The position numbers were made by a program, and so were the translations under genes. Below, piece by piece: positions 13,548 through 16,865 of a stretch of DNA of 16,865 nucleotides (positions within the stretch are counted from its first letter, which is position 1; each line of letters opens with the position of its first letter). The notes under the pieces are model-generated. The model saw only the letters and a list, made by a program, of their open reading frames with translations. It was not told where the DNA came from and made no database searches. The stretch is from positions 1 to 16,865 of the forward strand of contig JBKKCR010000274.1 in the NCBI GenBank assembly GCA_046712825.1, in the 5' to 3' direction. Source of the stretch: DATFGK01 sp046712825 (GTDB lineage Bacteria; Actinomycetota; AC-67).

Positions 13548-14015
13548 ATGTTCCGGTTCTCGCTCCGCACCGAATACGGACTCCGAGCGCTGATGGAGCT
13601 CGCCCGTCGCTGGGGAGACGGTCCGATCCCCGCGCGCGAGGTCGCCGAGCACCAGAACATCCCGCTCCGTTTCCTCGAGCATCAACTCTCCGCGTTGCAC
13701 AAGGGCCGCATCGTCGTTTCACATCGCGGTGCCGGCGGCGGCACCGAGCTCGCGCGCGATCCATCCGAGGTTCGGATCTCCGAGATCATCGAGGTGCTCG
13801 AAGGACCGATCGCCGCGATGTTCTGTCTCGAGCCGCACGACGAGGAGGTGTGTCCGCAGAGCCATCACTGCGGACTCCAAGAGTTGTGGGGTCGCGTCGA
13901 AGGCGCCGTGCGCGACGTGTTCGAGCGGACGACGCTCGCCGATCTCGTGATCCGTCATCGCGAACTTCAGCCGCTCTTGTGGCCGCAGATGGCACACGTG
14001 CGCGTCGTCGACTGA
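13548..14015 (+). CDS. Rrf2 family regulator with three-cysteine motif
   Basis: A 155-residue Rrf2-type transcription regulator. The N-terminal winged helix is typical (FRFSLRTEYGLRALMELAR, then REVAEHQNIPLRFLEHQLSALHKGRIVVSHRGAGGG). The C-terminal part carries C93, C102 and C108. Three cysteines in this region ligate a [2Fe-2S] or [4Fe-4S] cluster in IscR and NsrR, so this is probably a redox-, NO- or iron-sulfur-responsive repressor. The spacing C-x8-C-x5-C is longer in the first interval than the C-x5-C-x5-C of E. coli IscR. It lies downstream of the thrC-like/thiS pair, with its own promoter at 13513-13541. Targets are unknown; no isc or suf genes are in the window. Family is confident; cluster type and ligand are not. 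Confidence 0.88.
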   Translation: MFRFSLRTEYGLRALMELARRWGDGPIPAREVAEHQNIPLRFLEHQLSALHKGRIVVSHRGAGGGTELARDPSEVRISEIIEVLEGPIAAMFCLEPHDEEVCPQSHHCGLQELWGRVEGAVRDVFERTTLADLVIRHRELQPLLWPQMAHVRVVD

Positions 14016-14060
14016 CGCGCATCGCTCATCGGGTCTCATCAGACGCGATCGGCGCGCACG

Positions 14061-14109
14061 AAAAAAAATTCCCGAATCCCTTGAACCAGGCGACAACCCT
14101 CGTTATAGT
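14061..14109 (+). promoter_or_regulatory. Strong promoter with UP-element-like A tract
   Basis: TTGAAC (14081-14086), a 17-bp spacer and TATAGT (14104-14109) form the closest match to a sigma-70 consensus in the window. An AAAAAAAATT tract at 14061-14070 lies about 46-55 bp before the likely start (about 14116), the usual place of an UP element. In DNA this GC-rich the tract stands out. Confidence 0.75.
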
Positions 14110-14118
14110 CGCCGAGGT

Positions 14119-14145
14119 TTGTGCTCCATATAGAGGAGCGCACAA
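14119..14145 (+). promoter_or_regulatory. Hairpin in the leader of the Lys-rich gene
   Basis: TTGTGCTCC, a 7-nt AU-rich loop, then GGAGC-GC-ACAA, a 9-bp stem with a 2-nt bulge. It falls at the start of the predicted transcript (about 14116) and ends 11 nt before the GGAGG at 14157. It could stabilise the mRNA or tune translation; both are inference. Confidence 0.45.
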
Positions 14146-14173
14146 CTCTCCCGAACGGAGGGGGGTGGACAGG

Positions 14174-14269
14174 ATGCCGGCCAAGAAGAAGAAGAAGGCG
14201 GCTAAGAAAGCACCCGCCAAGAAGACCGCCGCCAAGAAGAAGGGCGGAGCGAAGAAGAAGAAGCGCTAG
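14174..14269 (+). CDS. Lysine-rich 31-residue micro-protein, histone-tail-like
   Basis: A tiny protein: 16 Lys and 1 Arg in 31 residues, otherwise Ala, Pro, Gly and Thr. The pattern (AAKKAPAKKTAAKKK) resembles the PAKK/AAKK tails of histone H1 and of mycobacterial HupB, but here it stands alone without a folded domain. DNA or RNA binding is likely by charge, not by homology. All Lys codons but one are AAG, normal for a GC-rich genome, arguing for real coding sequence. ATG 14174 has GGAGG 12 nt upstream (a G run brings the effective distance closer); GTG 14165 in frame would add three residues (VDR) and is possible but close to the SD. The promoter is the strongest in the window, and a hairpin at 14301 ends the transcript. 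Not assigned to a named family. Confidence 0.65.
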   Translation: MPAKKKKKAAKKAPAKKTAAKKKGGAKKKKR

Positions 14270-14300
14270 CGATCACACGATCGCTTCAAGATTCGCGAGA

Positions 14301-14326
14301 GAGGGCCTCCCATGCGAGAGGCCCTC
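14301..14326 (+). terminator. Probable terminator hairpin after the Lys-rich gene
   Basis: GAGGGCCTC and GAGGCCCTC form a perfect 9-bp GC-rich stem around an 8-nt loop, 32 nt after the stop. The downstream bases are not T-rich, so it is a weak intrinsic terminator by the classical rule, though GC-rich actinobacteria often lack U tracts. A second 7-bp hairpin, AGCGATC/GATCGCT at 14268-14285, overlaps the stop codon. Confidence 0.5.
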
Positions 14327-14563
14327 GTCGCATCTCAGGACTCACTCACACGCGACTGCGTTCCTCGCCTGTGGACAAAGAAGAGGAGCCTCAGCGAAGG
14401 CGAGGACCGCAGCCGACGATGACGCGCATCGGGATCGCTTCGTCTGAGAGACACACTCCGCTACGAGTAGATGCCGATGAAGTGATCCGTCGCCACCTCG
14501 ACCGCCCCGGTAGGGGTCGATTCCAAACGCCGCAGCCTCAACGGCCTCCAGGGGGCCTGTGAC
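14327..14563. other. Intergenic region, no recognised gene
   Basis: About 240 bp between the Lys-rich gene's hairpin and the groEL promoter. Open frames on both strands read as low-complexity shadows with no family I know. There is a hairpin-forming stretch (TCGA-CCG-CCCC-GGTA-GGGG-TCGA, 14498-14520) and another GC-rich one just downstream (GGCCTCC...GGGGGCC). No tRNA or known ncRNA fits. It could hold an unannotated small RNA or distal groEL control sequences, but I see no proof. Confidence 0.4.
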
Positions 14564-14593
14564 TTGCGAGGAGGCCGCCCGGGGCCCTATAAA
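14564..14593 (+). promoter_or_regulatory. groEL promoter
   Basis: TTGCGA (14564-14569), an 18-bp spacer and TATAAA (14588-14593). The expected start of transcription, about 14600, falls inside the first CIRCE element, so a bound HrcA repressor would block initiation or clearance. Confidence 0.65.
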
Positions 14594-14598
14594 TGGGG

Positions 14599-14625
14599 TT
14601 AGCACTCTCGTAGGGAGAGTGCTAG
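14599..14625. promoter_or_regulatory. CIRCE element 1 (HrcA operator)
   Basis: TTAGCACTC, 9-nt spacer, GAGTGCTAG. This is the classical CIRCE inverted repeat with one mismatch in the last base of the right arm. CIRCE is the binding site of the heat-shock repressor HrcA. hrcA itself is not in the window. Confidence 0.92.
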
Positions 14626-14648
14626 GACTCTCCGGGTGAGAGTGCTAA
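14622..14648. promoter_or_regulatory. CIRCE element 2, overlapping the first
   Basis: CTAGGACTC, 9-nt spacer, GAGTGCTAA. The right arm is a perfect CIRCE half and the left arm matches 7 of 9. Its left arm shares 4 bp (14622-14625) with the right arm of element 1, and its last bases run into the AGGAGG ribosome-binding site of groEL. Confidence 0.65.
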
Positions 14649-14660
14649 GGAGGGGTGTTG

Positions 14661-16292
14661 ATGGCAGCCAAGATGATCGCCTTTAACGAGGAGGCCCGAA
14701 GGGCTCTCGAGCGAGGCATGAACCAGCTGGCCGACGCGGTCAAGATCACGCTCGGCCCGAAGGGTCGCAACGTCGTCATCGAGAAGAAGTGGGGAGCCCC
14801 CACGATCACGAACGACGGCGTATCGATCGCGAAAGAGATCGAGCTCGAGGACCCGCTTGAGAAGATCGGGGCCGAGCTCGTAAAGGAAGTCGCCAAGAAG
14901 ACCAACGACGTTGCCGGTGACGGAACCACCACGGCGACCGTGCTCGCGCAGGCGATGGTCAAGGAAGGTCTCCGCAACGTCGCCGCCGGCGCCAACCCGA
15001 TGGGCCTGAAGAAGGGCATCGAGAAGGCCGTCGAGCGGGCCGTCGAGGCGATCAAGGACCAGGCGAAGGAGATCGAGGACAAGGACGAGATCGCTCACGT
15101 CGCCTCCATCTCTGCGAACAACGACCCCGAGATCGGCGCGATGATCGCGGAGTCGATGGAGAAGGTCGGCAAGGACGGCGTCATCACCGTCGAGGAGTCG
15201 CAGACCTTCGGTCTCGAGCTGGAACTTGTCGAAGGCATGCGCTTCGACAAGGGCTATATCTCGCCGTACTTCATCACCGACCCAGAGCGCATGGAAGCCG
15301 TTCTCGATGAGCCCGTGATCCTCGTGGCCAACGCGAAGATCGCCGCGGTGAAGGATCTGCTTCCGATCCTCGAGAAGGTCATGCAGTCGGGCAAGCCGCT
15401 CGTCATCATCTCTGAGGACGTCGAGGGCGAGGCCCTCGCGACCCTCGTCGTGAACAAGATTCGCGGCACGTTCCGCTCCGTCGCGGTGAAGGCTCCCGGC
15501 TTCGGCGACCGGCGCAAGGCCATGCTCCAGGACATCGCGATCCTCACGGGCGGTCAGGTCATCTCCGAAGAGGTCGGCCTCAAGCTCGAGAACACCACGC
15601 TCGACATGCTCGGCAAGGCCCGCAAGGTCGTCGTGACCAAGGACGAGACGACGGTCGTCGAGGGCGGCGGAGATGCCGAACAGATCAAGGGCCGGATCAA
15701 TCAGATCAAGGCGGAGATCGAGAAGACCGACTCCGACTACGACCGCGAGAAGCTGCAAGAGCGGCTGGCCAAGCTGGCCGGCGGCGTCGCAGTCATCAAG
15801 GTCGGTGCGGCCACCGAGGTCGAGCTCAAGGAGAAGAAGCACCGCATCGAGGACGCCGTGTCGGCGACCAAGGCCGCGGTGGAAGAGGGGATCGTGCCCG
15901 GCGGCGGCGTCACGCTGCTCCAGGCTCAGAAGTCCCTCGACAAGCTGGACCTCGACGGCGACGAGAGGACCGGCGCGCTGATCGTGCGCCGCGCTCTCGA
16001 GGAGCCGCTCAAGCAGATCGCCCACAACGCCGGCCTCGAGGGCGGCGTCATCGTGGACAAGGTCCGCGGGCTCGACCCGGGCTTCGGCCTCAACGCCGAC
16101 AACGGCGACTACGTGGACATGTTCAAGGCCGGGGTCATCGACCCGGCGAAGGTCACCCGCTCGGCGCTTCAGAACGCCGCCTCCATCGCGGCGCTGTTCC
16201 TCACGACCGAAGCGGTCGTCGCGGAGAAGCCCGAGAAGAACGCTCCGGCGATGCCGGGCGGTCCGGGCGGCATGGGCCACGACGAGTTCTAA
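14661..16292 (+). CDS. groEL: Chaperonin GroEL (Hsp60)
   Basis: A 543-residue type I chaperonin that folds proteins inside a double seven-membered ring with ATP and a GroES lid. The N-terminus (AAKMIAFNEEARRALERG), LGPKGRNVVIEKKWGAPTIT, the ATP motif DVAGDGTTTATVLA with D87, EGMRFDKGYISPYF, and VEEGIVPGGGVTLL are all canonical and full length. The C-terminus (AMPGGPGGMGHDEF) is a short Gly/Met tail ending in an acidic-Phe pair, not a long GGM repeat or a His-rich tail. ATG 14661 follows AGGAGG at 14648-14653 with good spacing; the GTG at 14655 is too close. No groES is beside it, so this is an orphan groEL like the essential GroEL2 of actinobacteria. It is controlled by two overlapping CIRCE sites and ends in a strong terminator. 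Confidence 0.98.
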   Translation: MAAKMIAFNEEARRALERGMNQLADAVKITLGPKGRNVVIEKKWGAPTITNDGVSIAKEIELEDPLEKIGAELVKEVAKKTNDVAGDGTTTATVLAQAMVKEGLRNVAAGANPMGLKKGIEKAVERAVEAIKDQAKEIEDKDEIAHVASISANNDPEIGAMIAESMEKVGKDGVITVEESQTFGLELELVEGMRFDKGYISPYFITDPERMEAVLDEPVILVANAKIAAVKDLLPILEKVMQSGKPLVIISEDVEGEALATLVVNKIRGTFRSVAVKAPGFGDRRKAMLQDIAILTGGQVISEEVGLKLENTTLDMLGKARKVVVTKDETTVVEGGGDAEQIKGRINQIKAEIEKTDSDYDREKLQERLAKLAGGVAVIKVGAATEVELKEKKHRIEDAVSATKAAVEEGIVPGGGVTLLQAQKSLDKLDLDGDERTGALIVRRALEEPLKQIAHNAGLEGGVIVDKVRGLDPGFGLNADNGDYVDMFKAGVIDPAKVTRSALQNAASIAALFLTTEAVVAEKPEKNAPAMPGGPGGMGHDEF

Positions 16293-16310
16293 GTCGCGGA
16301 CGTCAGACCA

Positions 16311-16336
16311 AGAGGCGGGCCTTCGGGCCCGCCTCT
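16311..16336 (+). terminator. Rho-independent terminator of groEL
   Basis: AGAGGCGGGCC, loop TTCG, GGCCCGCCTCT: a perfect 11-bp stem closed by a C(UUCG)G tetraloop, one of the most stable known. A modest pyrimidine tail (TCTATCCCTT) follows. It lies 18 nt after the groEL stop. Confidence 0.93.
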
Positions 16337-16364
16337 TCTATCCCTTGTGACTTTTGTAACTGAC

Positions 16365-16380
16365 GCGACCGCCCGGTCGC
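16365..16380. promoter_or_regulatory. Palindrome upstream of the cNMP-binding gene, possible operator
   Basis: GCGACCG-CC-CGGTCGC is a perfect 7-bp inverted repeat with a 2-bp centre. It lies between TTGTAA (16354-16359) and TTACGT-like sequence (16382-16387), where a repressor site would sit, 39 bp before the ATG. It is too close to a start and lacks a T tail, so it is unlikely to be a terminator. The -10/-35 assignment is weak. Confidence 0.35.
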
Positions 16381-16418
16381 ATTACGTTTGCCTCGTAGGC
16401 GCCGACCGGAGGTGGAGG

Positions 16419-16844
16419 ATGAGGAACAAGAAGCGGAAGAACGAAGCCCTTTCCAACGTCATGCTCTTCTCGGGGTGCGACGGCAAGGAGATCTCCCAGA
16501 TCGCTTCCTTGGCGACCGAGATCGCGGTTCCCGAGGGCAAGATCCTCGCCCGTGAGGGAGAGCCGGGTCGCGAGTTCTACGTGATCCTCGACGGCAAGGC
16601 CGACGTGGAGATCGGCGGCAACCAGGTCGCAACCCTGGGGCCGGGCGATTTCTTCGGCGAGATGGCGCTCCTCGACCAGGGACCGCGCGTCGCGACGGTG
16701 AAGGCCTCTACCGCTATGGAGGTCGCCGTCCTCGATCCACGCGAGTTCGTCTCGCTCATCGAGGAGCACCCCGCAGTCGCGCGGAAGGTCTTGAAGGTCA
16801 TGGCCGGACGCTTGCGCAACGCGGAGCAGAACCCGATCCACTAG
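16419..16844 (+). CDS. Stand-alone cyclic nucleotide-binding domain protein
   Basis: A 141-residue protein consisting of one CRP-like cyclic-nucleotide-binding domain (about residues 14-130). The phosphate-binding cassette FFGEMALLDQGPRVATV is complete, with E81 and R90 at the positions that hold cAMP's ribose and phosphate, so cAMP or cGMP binding is likely. VPEGKILAREGEPGREFYVILDGKADV is the expected beta-barrel. There is no helix-turn-helix, kinase, or channel domain, so it must act through a partner. The N-terminus is basic (MRNKKRKNE). ATG 16419 has GGAGG 6 nt upstream, much better than the upstream in-frame start at 16347. It follows the groEL terminator and is a separate unit. Similar single-domain proteins are common in actinobacteria; the partner here is not visible. 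Confidence 0.88.
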   Translation: MRNKKRKNEALSNVMLFSGCDGKEISQIASLATEIAVPEGKILAREGEPGREFYVILDGKADVEIGGNQVATLGPGDFFGEMALLDQGPRVATVKASTAMEVAVLDPREFVSLIEEHPAVARKVLKVMAGRLRNAEQNPIH

Positions 16845-16865
16845 CACTGCTCGGGAATGGTGCGG

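Noticed and set aside
14505..14530. T-arm-like stretch (GGGGTCGATTCC) suggesting a tRNA
   Set aside because: No matching acceptor, D or anticodon stems can be built around it.
14622..16280. 552-codon open frame on the minus strand across groEL
   Set aside because: It is the antisense shadow of a GC-rich conserved gene; the product has long His/Asp/Leu/Arg-biased runs and no family, and groEL on the plus strand is unambiguous with operator, SD and terminator.
1..16865. Mobile element, prophage, toxin-antitoxin or CRISPR content
   Set aside because: No transposase, integrase, direct-repeat array or target-site duplication is visible; the tRNA has no duplicated 3' end nearby, and base composition looks even throughout.

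Overview
This 16.9-kb window is high-GC chromosomal DNA, very probably from an uncultured or deep-branching actinomycete (Actinomycetota). The evidence is the GC-rich third codon positions, the frequent GTG starts, the DUF3263 plus LytR_C gene pair, an orphan groEL under CIRCE control, and many genes whose -10 hexamer lies 5 to 11 nt before the start codon with no Shine-Dalgarno (leaderless style). I see no insertion sequence, phage gene, CRISPR array or rRNA. The window looks like stable, mostly housekeeping chromosome.

Layout. (1) 1-2570: the end of a SURF1-type cytochrome oxidase assembly gene, a perfect CsoR-type copper operator, and a CopB-type (CPH motif) copper P-type ATPase. (2) 2607-3964: tRNA-Thr(UGU) on the minus strand and a divergent glutamate dehydrogenase. 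(3) 4026-5648: a DUF3263 gene, a membrane-anchored LytR_C protein, and a convergent exported/lipoprotein-like protein. (4) 5683-9651: a trehalose locus. otsB on the plus strand runs into an oppositely oriented treT-otsA pair, and a single-domain response regulator lies upstream of treT. (5) 9772-11875: an AI-2E family permease whose basic tail overlaps, in antisense, the end of a HAD-IIB phosphatase. (6) 11963-14015: a threonine-synthase-like PLP enzyme translationally coupled to a ThiS/MoaD sulfur carrier, then an Rrf2 regulator with three cysteines. (7) 14081-14326: a 31-residue protein that is more than half Lys/Arg, under the best promoter in the window. (8) 14564-16336: groEL with two overlapping CIRCE operators and a strong terminator. 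(9) 16365-16844: a stand-alone cyclic-nucleotide-binding domain protein.

How the genes fit together. Trehalose can be made here by two routes: TreT (NDP-glucose + glucose) and OtsA/OtsB (via trehalose-6-phosphate). This agrees with a stress-protection theme that also includes groEL and the copper exporter. The thrC-like/thiS/Rrf2 block suggests a sulfur-transfer function and is the best candidate here for an under-described metabolic system. The Lys-rich micro-protein resembles a free-standing histone H1- or HupB-type tail and is the most unusual single gene. A second genome-scale signal is the clean split between leaderless genes (-10 close to the start, no SD) and genes with a real 5' leader, where the recognisable operators (CsoR site, CIRCE) are found.
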